DNA of 64,000 nucleotides from Butyrivibrio sp. (GTDB taxonomy: Bacteria; Bacillota; Clostridia; Lachnospirales; Lachnospiraceae), in NCBI GenBank assembly GCA_015056625.1, contig SVFY01000016.1, forward strand, positions 1 through 64,000, in the 5' to 3' direction. Positions 1 through 9,663 of the stretch are shown in pieces; within the stretch, counting starts at the first letter, position 1, and each line of letters starts with the position of its first letter. The position numbers and the translations under genes were made by a program. The notes under the pieces were generated by a model, which saw only the letters and a list, made by a program, of their open reading frames with translations, made no database searches and had not been told where the DNA came from.

Positions 1-76
1 AGTGGGACTTGAACCCACACGTGGTTACCCACAACAGATTTTGAGTCTGCATCGTCTGCCATTCCGACATGCCGGC
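1..76 (-). tRNA. tRNA-Leu (anticodon CAA), 3' end cut by window edge
   Basis: Read on the minus strand, the sequence begins with the acceptor arm GCCGGCA and has a class II D arm. The anticodon stem carries the loop CTCAAAA, which gives anticodon CAA and decodes UUG. A long variable arm (TGTGG/CCACG) and a T arm with loop TTCAAGT follow. The long variable arm and the anticodon together identify tRNA-Leu. The 3' half of the acceptor stem lies beyond base 1. Confidence 0.93.
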
Positions 77-84
77 AAATATGT

Positions 85-110
85 AAGCTGTGGTTGCCCA
101 CAGCTTTTTT
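85..110 (+). terminator. Intrinsic terminator-like hairpin with U-tract on the plus strand
   Basis: A 9-bp stem (AAGCTGTGG/CCACAGCTT) with loop TTGC is followed by six T on the plus strand. The neighbouring genes are on the minus strand, where the hairpin is followed only by ACATATTT. It may therefore stop antisense transcription toward 159, or act weakly for the minus-strand gene at 159-455. Confidence 0.55.
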
Positions 111-158
111 AGTTTAGCACACCAGTTACCCTTATTCAAGAAGTAAAATTCGTCTTAA

Positions 159-455
159 TTAGACGTAGCAATGTTCCTCAGTGAGCCTTAGTCTCTTGTC
201 ATTGACAACTGCGCCAGTTATCTCAAGTCTTGGACCTTTGGCTCCAAGGCTCTTTCTGCCCTCCAGGATAAGATGAACCTTCTTGTCCTCTGTCATGTAC
301 TCTTCAAATACCTCATCAGAGGTATCAGCCCCATCAAGTACCTTTTTAAAGTCTCCGATAAAAGCCGGAATGATGATGGCTCCAATGCTCTGTCCCTGCA
401 AAGGTCCATAAAGTGAAACCACCTCGTGAAGTAAAAGCCTTCTAAGTTCGTCCAT
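159..455 (-). CDS. Small conserved-looking hypothetical protein, about 98 aa
   Basis: I do not recognise this protein. It is a compact soluble product with no signal peptide or membrane segment and mixed charge; its middle reads as a beta-rich domain. The start is set at 455 because the GGGGG ribosome binding site lies 9 bases upstream of that ATG. The in-frame ATG at 464 directly abuts the G-run and cannot use it. It sits 39 bases downstream of the pyrophosphatase stop on the same strand, so the two may be co-transcribed. Confidence 0.6.
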   Translation of the reverse strand: MDELRRLLLHEVVSLYGPLQGQSIGAIIIPAFIGDFKKVLDGADTSDEVFEEYMTEDKKVHLILEGRKSLGAKGPRLEITGAVVNDKRLRLTEEHCYV

Positions 456-494
456 ACTTAGCATCCCCCAATACTTAGTATTTATTATATTTTA

Positions 495-2147
495 TTACTG
501 CTGCATTGCCTCTACAATAGCAGGAAGCAACTGTTTCTTTCTTGAAACAACACCAGGAAGGACTACGCTGTCCCCCTCAGCTGAAAGGCCAAATGCACTG
601 TTAATGGTGTGCAGTGCCTTATTGCCTGAAAAGATGATCTCTGATGATTCATCAATGATATTTGTGAGCATAAAGAAGATCATATCAAGTCCATCGTCCC
701 CGGTAACACTCTTAAGCTCAGGCTTAATCCTGTTCTTTATCTCAGTAAGCTCTTCAGAACTCATGGAATTGATCTGGCCAATTCCGATGGTCATATCATC
801 AACTGTGAATTTCTTGAAGTCCTGATGAAGGATCTCAGAAGCGCTCTTGCCGCTTAAGTTGGATCCTGCATGGAACATCTCTTTTGCAAAGGCCTCATAA
901 TCTATCTGTGCGATCTTGGACAGTTCCTCTCCTGCGTTTCTGTCCACCTGGGTGCAGGTTGGGGATCTGAACATCAAAGTATCAGAAAGGATAGCTGCAA
1001 GAAGAAGACCCGCTGTTGTAGGATCTATCTCCACGCCATATTCCTTGTACATCAGATAAATAATGGTGCAGGTTGAGCCAAGAGGCTGGTTCCTGAAGAA
1101 TACAGGGCCTGATGTCTCAATTGTGCGAAGTCTGTGGTGGTCTATTATCTCTAAGATCTCAGCAGAATCCGCTCCGTTGACAGCCTGGTTCTTTTCATTG
1201 TGATCCACAAGGATAAGCTGCTTTTTGTGGGCACCAAGGAAATTCCTTCGGCTGATCATTCCAATGTAGTTGTCATTCTTATCAAGAACAGGGAAATATC
1301 TGTGCCTCATGGAAGCCATTACTTCCTGGATGTCCTCGATAAAGTCGTCCATATAAAAAGTAGCCAGATTATCTTTTTTCATGATGTAATCAATTGGCAT
1401 ACTCTGATTTATGAGCCTTGCAACAACGAAGGTGTCATGAGGTGTTGTGATGATCTTGGTTCCGTGCTCTGTAGCCTGACTCTTGATGGTCCTTGTAACC
1501 TCAGCTCCTTCGCAGACAATGATGCAGGAAGCTTCCAGCTCGATGGCACACAGCTGAGTCTCATATCTGTTACCAAGAATTACAACGTCACCCTTTTCAA
1601 TGACATTCTCCATCATCTCAGGGCTGGCAGCAGCTATTACAACTTTGCCGCTCTCTAAATTGTCATCGATATTTCCAACAATGAGTTCTCCGTCAAGAGT
1701 CTCAACTATATTTCTGTAAGAAGTTCTGGCCTGAGAGAGAATGTGAGGATCGATGACATCCATGTAGGTCTCAACAATGTCATTGGTTGTAACAATGCCT
1801 GCAAGCTTATCACCTTCAGTAGCGCAGAGAGTTACAACGTCAGCATCTCTCATCTTGGTCCAGGCATTTTTAAGGGAAAGGTCACTTGAAACTCCGTCAA
1901 GTCTTCTTATCTCCATATCCCTTACCTGAGTTCTGACATCCTTGATATAGGCAGGAACATCCACACCAAAGTGGGATAAAACAAACTGTGTCTCCTCGTT
2001 GAGGTGGCCAGCCCTGCACGCTATATAATTGCCTCCAAAGGCCTTGTTTTTGAGATTTGCATAAGTAATTGCGGCGCAGATAGAGTCTGTATCCGGATTC
2101 TTATGACCTGTCACAAAAACTGGTCTGTTATCTTCAATATTGTTCAT
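495..2147 (-). CDS. ppaC: CBS-domain family II manganese-dependent inorganic pyrophosphatase
   Basis: Hydrolyses cytosolic pyrophosphate to phosphate and so pulls biosynthetic reactions forward. The N-terminal DHH half has the metal motif GHKNPDTDS (residues 14-22). Two CBS modules flanking a DRTGG-like segment are inserted at about residues 65-310. The DHH half then resumes with VDHNE and the signature IDHHR. The C-terminal DHHA2 domain carries the substrate-binding SRKKQ motif at 535-539. The length of 550 aa matches the regulatory CBS-type enzymes of Clostridia, which are inhibited by AMP and ADP and activated by diadenosine polyphosphates (family knowledge). It has its own promoter at 2172-2200 and a good ribosome binding site (GGAGG). 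Confidence 0.95.
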   Translation of the reverse strand: MNNIEDNRPVFVTGHKNPDTDSICAAITYANLKNKAFGGNYIACRAGHLNEETQFVLSHFGVDVPAYIKDVRTQVRDMEIRRLDGVSSDLSLKNAWTKMRDADVVTLCATEGDKLAGIVTTNDIVETYMDVIDPHILSQARTSYRNIVETLDGELIVGNIDDNLESGKVVIAAASPEMMENVIEKGDVVILGNRYETQLCAIELEASCIIVCEGAEVTRTIKSQATEHGTKIITTPHDTFVVARLINQSMPIDYIMKKDNLATFYMDDFIEDIQEVMASMRHRYFPVLDKNDNYIGMISRRNFLGAHKKQLILVDHNEKNQAVNGADSAEILEIIDHHRLRTIETSGPVFFRNQPLGSTCTIIYLMYKEYGVEIDPTTAGLLLAAILSDTLMFRSPTCTQVDRNAGEELSKIAQIDYEAFAKEMFHAGSNLSGKSASEILHQDFKKFTVDDMTIGIGQINSMSSEELTEIKNRIKPELKSVTGDDGLDMIFFMLTNIIDESSEIIFSGNKALHTINSAFGLSAEGDSVVLPGVVSRKKQLLPAIVEAMQQ

Positions 2148-2171
2148 TTATAATCCTCCAAACGTACAAGA

Positions 2172-2200
2172 AGTGTACCACTCCTTATGACGAGTATCAA
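2172..2200 (-). promoter_or_regulatory. Sigma-A-type promoter of the pyrophosphatase gene
   Basis: On the minus strand, TTGATA (2195-2200) and TACACT (2172-2177) are separated by 17 bp. A TGG just upstream of the -10 gives an extended -10. The predicted start lies about 15 bases before the ribosome binding site. Confidence 0.7.
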
Positions 2201-2208
2201 GAAGTATT

Positions 2209-3939
2209 TCACGCAAACTGAGAGTTATATAGTTCACTATAAAAGCCCTTTTTGTCAAGAAGCTGTCTGTGATTTCCCTTTTCGATGATGTGTCCGTCCT
2301 TCATAACAAGTATAACATCCGCCTCCCTGATAGTTGAGAGCCTGTGAGCAACAATGAAGCTGGTCCTGCCCTGCATCATCCTGTTGAAGGCCTTCTGGAT
2401 CCGGATCTCGGTCCTTGTATCGATCGAGGATGTAGCCTCGTCAAGTATCAGCATTGGAGGTACATTCAGCATGACTCTTGTGATACAAAGAAGCTGCTTC
2501 TGACCCTGGGATAAATTGCCGCCATTTTCAGATATGACAGTGTCATATCCATCCGGAAGCCTCTTAATAAAGCTATGAGCGTGGGATGCCTTGGCAGCCT
2601 CTATTATCTCTTCATCAGTAAATCCGTCTCTTCCAAGGGTAATATTATCCCTTATGGTCCCTGCTCTTAACCAGGTCTCCTGAAGCACCATTCCAAAGTT
2701 TTTTCTAAGGTCACTTCTCTTAAGGACTCTTATGTCATGTCCATCAACGTTAATGGATCCGCCGTCCACATCATAAAAGCGCATAAGAAGGTTGATAAGC
2801 GTAGTCTTTCCAGAGCCAGTAGGCCCTACTATAGCTACTCTCTCACCTTTCTTTATCTGAAGATCAAGATCTTCAATAAGGCTCTTTTTCTTGTCATAGG
2901 AAAAAGAGACATCACTTATTGTCACATTTCCATCAAGAGCTTCATCAAGGGAAATGGCGTCCTCATCAGAAGGCTCCTTTTCTTCACCTATTAGCTCAAA
3001 AACTCTTTCTGCGCATGCAAGGGCATTCTGAAGCTCGGTAATTACGCCTGAAATCTCATTAAATGGCTTGGTGTACTGATTGGCGTAGCTAAGGAAAATA
3101 GTAAGTCCGCCAACTGTCATAAGTCCCCCGAGGCACACGAATGAGCCAAAGAGAGCCACTGCCGCATAGACAATATTGTTGATAAACCTTGTGCCAGGGT
3201 TGGTAAGGGAAGAAATGAAGGTAGCCTTTATGCTGGTTTCTTCCAATCTGTCGTTAACCTTGTCAAAGACATCCATGTTTTCATCTTCATGGGCAAAAGC
3301 CTTAACCACAGACAGATTTCCAACCATCTCATCCACAAAGGATGTCTGGTCTGCTCTGGCACTGCTCTGCTCCTTGAACAGAGAAAAGCTCTTAGTTGCA
3401 ATGAACTTTGCAAGGAAAAGAGACAGGGGCGTTAGAACCACAACAATAATGGCTATGGTCCAGTTTAGGTAAAACATGAAAGCCAGTGTCCCTGCTATTG
3501 TCACAACTCCGGTAAAGAGCTGGGTAAAGCCCATCAAAAGGCCATCAGCAAACAGATCAACATCAGATATTATCCTGGATACGATCTCACCTGTCGGCTT
3601 TCTGTCAAGATAAGACAGAGGCAGCACTTGGAGCCTGTCAAAAGCATCTTTCCTTACATCTCTTACCACATTAAATGTGATCTTATTGTTGATCCTGTTC
3701 ATATACCACTGGGCAAAGGAAATAAAGGCAACGCATACAGCCACATTAAGAAGTATCCTGGTAACTCCTGCAAGATCAACAGCGCCTTCACCAACAAGAA
3801 GGTCTATGGCACCACCGACAAGTATAGGTACGTACAGCGACAAAAGAGCTGTCGCAACTGCCAGCACCATGGATATAGCTATTAGGATGTGATACTTTGA
3901 AACATATCGGAGGACCTTTTTTAAGGTATTCTTCTTCAT
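2209..3939 (-). CDS. ABC exporter half-transporter, catalytically competent subunit of a heterodimer
   Basis: A fused six-helix membrane domain (about residues 15-310) is followed by an ATPase domain. Walker A is GPTGSGKTT, Walker B is LILDEATSS with the catalytic Glu present, and the switch His is in VAHRLSTI. The ABC signature is LSQGQ instead of LSGGQ. The start overlaps the end of the upstream partner gene by 4 bp, which implies translational coupling. In such pairs this subunit supplies the intact catalytic residues while its weakened signature faces the partner's degenerate site. The substrate is probably a drug, lipid or peptide and cannot be read from the sequence. Confidence 0.92.
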   Translation of the reverse strand: MKKNTLKKVLRYVSKYHILIAISMVLAVATALLSLYVPILVGGAIDLLVGEGAVDLAGVTRILLNVAVCVAFISFAQWYMNRINNKITFNVVRDVRKDAFDRLQVLPLSYLDRKPTGEIVSRIISDVDLFADGLLMGFTQLFTGVVTIAGTLAFMFYLNWTIAIIVVVLTPLSLFLAKFIATKSFSLFKEQSSARADQTSFVDEMVGNLSVVKAFAHEDENMDVFDKVNDRLEETSIKATFISSLTNPGTRFINNIVYAAVALFGSFVCLGGLMTVGGLTIFLSYANQYTKPFNEISGVITELQNALACAERVFELIGEEKEPSDEDAISLDEALDGNVTISDVSFSYDKKKSLIEDLDLQIKKGERVAIVGPTGSGKTTLINLLMRFYDVDGGSINVDGHDIRVLKRSDLRKNFGMVLQETWLRAGTIRDNITLGRDGFTDEEIIEAAKASHAHSFIKRLPDGYDTVISENGGNLSQGQKQLLCITRVMLNVPPMLILDEATSSIDTRTEIRIQKAFNRMMQGRTSFIVAHRLSTIREADVILVMKDGHIIEKGNHRQLLDKKGFYSELYNSQFA

Positions 3940-5660
3940 ACCGCGCCCTCCTTCTTATACTGAGAATCATAGATTTCTCTGTATGTATCACATTTGATCA
4001 AAAGCTCGTCACTTGTTCCTATTCCTGCAACCTTGCCATCATCAAGGACAATGATCCTGTCACAGGAAAGCACAGACGATGCTCTCTGGGACACAATAAA
4101 GGTCGTTGGCGGATTGTCCATAGCCGCAATAGCTTCGCGGAGCTTTTTATCTGTGAGAAAGTCCAGTGCCGATGCACTGTCGTCCAATATTAGGATCTCA
4201 GGTTTTCTTACCAGCGCCCTTGCAATAGTGAGCCTCTGTTTCTGGCCACCTGAAAAGTTCTTACCGCCCTGGGCAACCTCTTCATCAAGACCCTTGGACT
4301 TTCCATCAACGATCTCCTTTGCCTGGGCGATGGTGAGAGCCTCATTTATTTCTTCATCAGTTGCGTCATTCTTGCCCCACTTTAGATTATCTCTTATGGT
4401 CCCATGGAAAAGAACTGCCTTTTGAGGCACAATACCGATCCTCTCCCTGAGGGCATCAAGCTTATACTCTTTTACGTTCCTTCCATCGATCAAAACAGCG
4501 CCTTTTCTCACATCATAAAATCTTGGAATAAGGTTTATGAGGGTAGTCTTTCCACTGCCGGTTCCGCCGATAACACCGATCCTCTCCCCTCTTTTTATCC
4601 TGATGCTAAGGTCCTCCAAGGAATCTTCAGCGTCTCTTTCATATCTCATGGAAACATCATCAAATTCAATATGGTACTCGGAAGGTTGAAACTCTGATAC
4701 TGTTCCATCCTCCATTGAGGTCTTAAGCTCAAGCATCTCCTCAACTCTGTTGCCGGATGCGATCGCTCTTGTGACAGTAAGGATCAGATTTGCAAACTTG
4801 ATAAGCTCAACCAGTATCTGGGCCATATAGTTGTAAAGAGCTACAATCTGGCCTCTGGTAAGCTCTCCCGTATCAACAAGGATAGCTCCCCTGTAGATAA
4901 GGAAAGCAACAGCCAGGTTTAAGATCGCATAGGTTACAGGATTCATCAAAGCTGTGATGTTTCCAACAAACACCTGAAGCTCTTTCAGGGCATTGTTTTT
5001 CTTACTAAAGTTTTCTTTTTCATCATGCTCCAGCGAAAAAGCTCTGATCACCCTTACGCCTGTGTGGTTTTCTCTTGTAAGTGACAAAAGAGCATCAAGT
5101 CCTGCCTGGATCTGCCCATAGCGGGGAATGCTCCATCTCATGATAAGTCCTACGACCAAAAACAACAGGATAATGGTCACAAGGAAAATAAGAGCCAGCC
5201 TTGAATTTATGGTAAAGGCCATCACCATGGCGCCAAACACCACAAAAGGAGATCTCAAAAGGAGCCTTATGGTAAGGTTTACTCCTTGCTGGACCTGATT
5301 GATATCGCTGGTCATCCTGGTTATCATTGCAGAGGTTCCAACGCGGTCAATATCTGAATATGAAAGCTTTTGTATGGTATCAAAAAGAGCTCTTTTTACC
5401 TTCTTTGCAAAGCCAGCAGCTGCTCTTGCTGCAAAAAACTGCGCTGTAACTGCACAGCCAAAGCCAACAAAGCAAAGAAGTATCAGAACAAGGCACATAT
5501 TAATGATATGCTGCCTGTCTCCGCCGCCAATACCCCTGTCTATCATTGACGCGATCACAAGTGGAACAAAAAGCTCAAATGATGCTTCCAGAAGCTTAAA
5601 AAGCGGTCCTAAAATAGTCTCTTTTTTATATTCCTTTAAATATACAAGTAATTTTTTCAT
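3936..5660 (-). CDS. ABC exporter half-transporter, subunit with degenerate nucleotide site
   Basis: The architecture is an N-terminal six-helix domain and a C-terminal ATPase, as in the next gene. Walker A (GGTGSGKTT) and the signature FSGGQ are intact. The catalytic Glu after Walker B is Asp (LILDDSASALD), and the switch His is Gln (IVSQRASS). The same two changes define the non-hydrolytic site of heterodimeric exporters such as TM287/288. It is translated just before its partner with a 4-bp overlap, and it starts 11 bases after the methyltransferase gene stop. Confidence 0.92.
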   Translation of the reverse strand: MKKLLVYLKEYKKETILGPLFKLLEASFELFVPLVIASMIDRGIGGGDRQHIINMCLVLILLCFVGFGCAVTAQFFAARAAAGFAKKVKRALFDTIQKLSYSDIDRVGTSAMITRMTSDINQVQQGVNLTIRLLLRSPFVVFGAMVMAFTINSRLALIFLVTIILLFLVVGLIMRWSIPRYGQIQAGLDALLSLTRENHTGVRVIRAFSLEHDEKENFSKKNNALKELQVFVGNITALMNPVTYAILNLAVAFLIYRGAILVDTGELTRGQIVALYNYMAQILVELIKFANLILTVTRAIASGNRVEEMLELKTSMEDGTVSEFQPSEYHIEFDDVSMRYERDAEDSLEDLSIRIKRGERIGVIGGTGSGKTTLINLIPRFYDVRKGAVLIDGRNVKEYKLDALRERIGIVPQKAVLFHGTIRDNLKWGKNDATDEEINEALTIAQAKEIVDGKSKGLDEEVAQGGKNFSGGQKQRLTIARALVRKPEILILDDSASALDFLTDKKLREAIAAMDNPPTTFIVSQRASSVLSCDRIIVLDDGKVAGIGTSDELLIKCDTYREIYDSQYKKEGAV

Positions 5661-5671
5661 AAGATCCCTTA

Positions 5672-7195
5672 TTAGTAATTGATCCTTAATCCCTTGGGAT
5701 AGTGATTTTTAAGCATTCCTCCAGCAAGCTTTGCCCATCCGATGCTGTAGCCATCGCAGGATACAAGGCACCAGCCTTTTTTCTTATAAAGCTCGTTGTC
5801 AGATGAAAGCCTTAAAGTCTGTCCATTGAGGTATTGTCTGATTTCCTGACTATCAGAGGAAAGATCAAAAGTAATGCCAGCTGAAGCTTTATTAAGTGAC
5901 AGCGCCAGGGCATGGGATGGCTCAAATCTGCCTTTTTTAACTTCCCCAAGATGTAGTCCAATCCTTAATACCTTAAGTCCTGCTGGGGATGGCATGTCAC
6001 AAGGTGCCAGATACAGCTGGTCGCCAAAAGAAAGAAAACCTCCGCATAAAACATCTCCATCAGAAAGCTTAAGAGTAATATCACCGTTTTTTGCATCTAT
6101 TTTGTCATCTGAAAGCTTAAGTGTTTCAGCTGCAAATTCAAAAAACGGCTTTATCTGCTCAGACCTTGCCCTAACAAATCTTCCGCCAGGAACATAGCTT
6201 TTTACAGAGTCGCTGCTGGTATTACCATCTCTTTCAAGTACACATAAAAAGTGCCCTTCTCCCCGAACCTTATGTGGCCAGAGACGAACAGATCTTCCGG
6301 TTTCATGAAGCGCCCTTTCATCTGCGGTCACGCCCGTGCTTACCCATTGCGAGCGGCCGTTTTCCATGCCTCCCACAAGCTCTACTTCTTTAACATGGAA
6401 ATCATCATGTCTTAAAAGGAATTCATAGATATTCTGTTCGTTTTCCTCAGGGGAAAATGTACATGTGGAATAGACTATCCTGCCTCCAGGAAGAAGCATT
6501 TTTGCAGCATTATCCAGTATTTCTTTCTGGCGGTCAGCACAAAGTTTAACATTATCCAATGACCACTCTGAAAGAGCAATTTCGTTCTTCCTGAACATTC
6601 CTTCCCCGGAACATGGGGCATCCACCAGGATCTTATCAAAATAGCCTTCAAACTTTTCTGCCAGGCAAAAAGAATCCTCTGATACCACCATGGCATTCCT
6701 TATGCCCATTCTCTCTATGTTAAGAGACAGTATCTTAGCCCTGTCCCTATTTATCTCATTTGTCACTAAAATTCCCAAGCCTTTAAGTGCTGCAGCTATC
6801 TGGGTTGACTTACCCCCTGGTGCAGCGCACAGATCCAAAATGCGATCATCCTTTTGGGGATCAAGGAAGTGTACAGGTGCCATAGCACTTGGCTCCTGAA
6901 TATAGTAAAGTCCAGCCTCGTGATATGGATGTTTTCCTGGTGCCATGCTCTCATCATAGTAAAAGCCAGTATCCTCCCAAGGCACCTTTGTAAAGTCTGT
7001 TTTGCCTTCGTCGTTTCCGCCTTGACTTTGTAATACATCAAAAAGCTCTTCTTTACTTCTACATTTATTACAATTCAGGCGAAGAGCATGGAACCTTTCA
7101 TGATCAGTGTCAAAGGCATTTATGAACTCTTCATATTCTTTATCTGAAAAGAGGTTTTTCATCCTCTCCAAAAACTCTTTTGGTAATGTACTCAT
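5672..7195 (-). CDS. rsmF: RsmF-family rRNA cytosine-C5 methyltransferase
   Basis: A SAM-dependent RNA m5C methyltransferase of the NOL1/NOP2/Sun family. The SAM motif LCAAPGGKST spans residues 122-131. The two catalytic cysteines are Cys195 in APCSGEG and Cys245 in STCTFSPEEN. The C-terminal 200 residues form the extra PUA-like region typical of RsmF rather than RsmB. RsmF-type enzymes modify 16S rRNA near the decoding site (family knowledge); the exact target base here is inferred. The start has AAGGA 8 bases upstream. It follows the rny terminator and is probably co-transcribed with the ABC exporter genes downstream. Confidence 0.88.
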   Translation of the reverse strand: MSTLPKEFLERMKNLFSDKEYEEFINAFDTDHERFHALRLNCNKCRSKEELFDVLQSQGGNDEGKTDFTKVPWEDTGFYYDESMAPGKHPYHEAGLYYIQEPSAMAPVHFLDPQKDDRILDLCAAPGGKSTQIAAALKGLGILVTNEINRDRAKILSLNIERMGIRNAMVVSEDSFCLAEKFEGYFDKILVDAPCSGEGMFRKNEIALSEWSLDNVKLCADRQKEILDNAAKMLLPGGRIVYSTCTFSPEENEQNIYEFLLRHDDFHVKEVELVGGMENGRSQWVSTGVTADERALHETGRSVRLWPHKVRGEGHFLCVLERDGNTSSDSVKSYVPGGRFVRARSEQIKPFFEFAAETLKLSDDKIDAKNGDITLKLSDGDVLCGGFLSFGDQLYLAPCDMPSPAGLKVLRIGLHLGEVKKGRFEPSHALALSLNKASAGITFDLSSDSQEIRQYLNGQTLRLSSDNELYKKKGWCLVSCDGYSIGWAKLAGGMLKNHYPKGLRINY

Positions 7196-7208
7196 TTTAA
7201 AATCCTTA

Positions 7209-7238
7209 CAAAAAAGGCTGGCCGTTAGGCCAGCCTTT
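7209..7238 (-). terminator. Intrinsic terminator after rny
   Basis: A GGCTGGCC/GGCCAGCC stem with a four-base loop, extended by A:T pairs, is followed by a run of T on the minus strand. Confidence 0.9.
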
Positions 7239-7260
7239 GAATGCTTTGAAAAAGTGATAA

Positions 7261-8808
7261 TTACTTAGCGTAATCTGTTGCTCTGCTCTCTCTGATGATA
7301 TTAACCTTGATCTGTCCGGGATATTCCATCTCGTCCTCGATCTTCTTGGCAATATCGCGAGCCATAATTACCATATCTTCATCTGTAACCTGCTCAGGAA
7401 CAACCATTACTCTGACTTCTCTACCAGCCTGAATAGCAAATGAGTGATCAACACCCTTAAAGCTATTTGTGATGTCCTCGAGTTCTTTTAATCTGGATGT
7501 GTAAGTTTCAAGAGTCTCTCTTCTAGCACCAGGTCTTGCTGATGAAATTGTATCAGCAGCCTGTACAAGAACTGCTATAAGTGACTGTGGCTCTACGTCG
7601 CCGTGATGAGCCTCAACTGCATTGATAACTACCTGTGATTCCTTGTACTTCCTACAGATATCTACACCAAGCTGAATGTGTGAGCCCTCAAGCTCGTGGT
7701 CAACAGCCTTACCGATATCATGTAAAAGACCAGCTCTCTTAGCTACTCTTACATCAAGACCAAGCTCTGATGCCATAAGTCCGCACAGCTGTGCAACTTC
7801 TACAGAATGCTTAAGAACATTCTGGCCATAGCTTGTTCTAAACATCATACGACCAAGGATCTTGATAACTTCAGGATGAAGACCATGAACACCAGCCTCA
7901 ATAGCAGCGTTCTCACCTTCTTCCTTGATCTTGGCAGCTACTTCTTTCTGAGCCTTCTCTACCATTTCCTCAATTCTAGCTGGGTGAATACGTCCGTCTA
8001 CAATAAGCTTCTCAAGAGCTATACGGGCAACCTCTCTACGAATTGGATCGAATCCGGAAATGACTACAGCCTCAGGTGTATCATCAATGATAAGGTCAAC
8101 ACCTGTCATAGTCTCAAGGGTCCTAATGTTACGTCCTTCTCTACCAATGATACGACCCTTCATCTCATCATTGGGGAGCTGAACTACAGATATTGTAGTC
8201 TCGGAAACGTGATCTGCTGCGCAACGCTGGATAGCACCTACAACAATTTCCTTGGCTCTCTTATCTGCTTCTTCCTTAGCTTCAGCTTCCATGTTCTTGA
8301 TCATGATAGCTGACTCATGCTTCACATCATCTTCTACGATCTTTAAAAGATACTCTTTAGCCTGCTCGGAGGTTAAGCCAGAGATTTTTTCCAGTTCCTG
8401 TAGCCTCTGTTCATTTAACTTCGCAACCTCTTCAGTCTTCTTGTTTAAGTTTTCCTCGCGGGCACTTAAACTCTGCTCTCTTCTCTCGATCGCTTCGGAT
8501 CTCTTTTCGACGTTCTCCTCTTTCTGCTGGATACGTCTCTCTGCACGCTGCATCTCATTTCTGCGATCCTTTACTTCTTTTTCAAGATCATTACGTGTTT
8601 TAAGTGATTCTTCCTTAACTTCCAAAAGTTTCTCACGCTTTGTATCTTCAGCAGTCTTGAGTGCCTCGTCAATAATCTTTCTTGCCCTCTCCTCAGCACT
8701 ACCGATCTTACCATCTGCTACCTTCTTGTGATAGTTTGATGCTAAAATCCAGGTAATGAGAGCTGTGATGACAAGAGTTGCTACTACTGCAATAATAACA
8801 GTGGTCAT
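7261..8808 (-). CDS. rny: Ribonuclease Y
   Basis: A membrane-anchored endoribonuclease that starts mRNA decay in Firmicutes. An N-terminal transmembrane helix (residues 4-23) is followed by a long charged coiled coil (about 35-200). A KH domain has the GREG loop at 223-226. The HD domain has its metal pair at His363-Asp364 (LLHDIGK). The length of 515 aa is normal for the family. It is monocistronic, with a near-consensus promoter upstream and a strong terminator downstream. Confidence 0.97.
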   Translation of the reverse strand: MTTVIIAVVATLVITALITWILASNYHKKVADGKIGSAEERARKIIDEALKTAEDTKREKLLEVKEESLKTRNDLEKEVKDRRNEMQRAERRIQQKEENVEKRSEAIERREQSLSAREENLNKKTEEVAKLNEQRLQELEKISGLTSEQAKEYLLKIVEDDVKHESAIMIKNMEAEAKEEADKRAKEIVVGAIQRCAADHVSETTISVVQLPNDEMKGRIIGREGRNIRTLETMTGVDLIIDDTPEAVVISGFDPIRREVARIALEKLIVDGRIHPARIEEMVEKAQKEVAAKIKEEGENAAIEAGVHGLHPEVIKILGRMMFRTSYGQNVLKHSVEVAQLCGLMASELGLDVRVAKRAGLLHDIGKAVDHELEGSHIQLGVDICRKYKESQVVINAVEAHHGDVEPQSLIAVLVQAADTISSARPGARRETLETYTSRLKELEDITNSFKGVDHSFAIQAGREVRVMVVPEQVTDEDMVIMARDIAKKIEDEMEYPGQIKVNIIRESRATDYAK

Positions 8809-8902
8809 TACAGGAGCACCTCCTTATTCAATTTTCATTGTACAATATTTTGTATAGTTAGCTTGAAATAAGCGCACTAATATACAAGATTACAACATAT
8901 AA

Positions 8903-8931
8903 ATTTTACCTTTAATAATAAATTGTGTCAA
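8903..8931 (-). promoter_or_regulatory. Near-consensus sigma-A promoter for rny
   Basis: On the minus strand, TTGACA (8926-8931) and TAAAAT (8903-8908) have a 17-bp spacer. The rny start codon is about 95 bases downstream of the -10, so the leader is long. No riboswitch was recognised in it. Confidence 0.7.
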
Positions 8932-8958
8932 TGGCAATTGCACTCGCTATTTACACAT

Positions 8959-9591
8959 TTATTGATAGTCCTCATCAAAATAGTTCATACCCTTTCGAAT
9001 GGTAGACATCTGAAAACCTCTTCTCATAAGAAATGCCATGATCTTCTGTTTTTCCTTAAAGTCGGTGTTATCAGGATCATAGTGTTTTTTATTAAGAAGT
9101 TCCTTCACCTGATCAAGCTCTACATCCCCGCTTTCTTCTGAATAGAGTTCTTCCACAATGGGCATGAGCATGTCTTTACTGATGCCCTTGGTAATAAGGT
9201 CCTGAATGATGCGGTTTTTGGATCTGGTGGGCAAATGGTAAGTAATATAATCCCTTGCATATCTGTCATCATCAAGATACTTGTACATCCTGACATATCC
9301 AATGGCATCATTTATAAGTTCTGTGGGATAGAGGCCTTCTGAAAGCTTATCCCGAAGCTGTTTTTCTGTGTAGTCCTTCTTTTGTAGAAGGTTCATAGCG
9401 CGGAGCCTGCACCTCTTACAAAGAACCCCCTCTACTATTTCTGTATATGTGGCATCACTGATCTCAGCGTCTATTTTTATACTAAAATCCCTAAGTTCTC
9501 CCTTGTATAACAAAAATGCAAATTCCCCATCAAGGTATACCTTGCATCTCTTCTTATCGAACTCCACTATATCTGTAACTATCCTGCCCAT
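8959..9591 (-). CDS. recX: RecX, regulator of RecA filaments
   Basis: RecX binds RecA filaments and modulates recombinase activity. The 210-aa all-helical protein shows the three-helix RecX repeats: a middle repeat around RAMNLLQKKDYTEKQL and the YLDDDRYARDYI segment that marks the family. It lies 72 bases downstream of recA on the same strand, with only a weak hairpin between them. Partial read-through from the LexA-controlled recA promoter is likely and matches the common recA-recX arrangement. Confidence 0.9.
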   Translation of the reverse strand: MGRIVTDIVEFDKKRCKVYLDGEFAFLLYKGELRDFSIKIDAEISDATYTEIVEGVLCKRCRLRAMNLLQKKDYTEKQLRDKLSEGLYPTELINDAIGYVRMYKYLDDDRYARDYITYHLPTRSKNRIIQDLITKGISKDMLMPIVEELYSEESGDVELDQVKELLNKKHYDPDNTDFKEKQKIMAFLMRRGFQMSTIRKGMNYFDEDYQ

Positions 9592-9615
9592 AAAAGCTCT
9601 CTTTCTTAATACAAA

Positions 9616-9644
9616 TCCCCCGAAAGAAATACCTTCCGGGGGGA
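9616..9644 (-). terminator. Possible attenuating hairpin between recA and recX
   Basis: A G/C-rich stem (CCCCCG against CGGGGG), extended imperfectly, is followed on the minus strand by the weak T-tract ATTTGTATT. This should terminate only partly, giving more recA than recX transcript. Confidence 0.5.
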
Positions 9645-9663
9645 GCGATTGCCGAGTACTATA

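Noticed and set aside
3936..3939. Frameshift splitting one long ABC transporter gene
   Set aside because: Each frame encodes a complete half-transporter; the 4-bp overlap is normal translational coupling.
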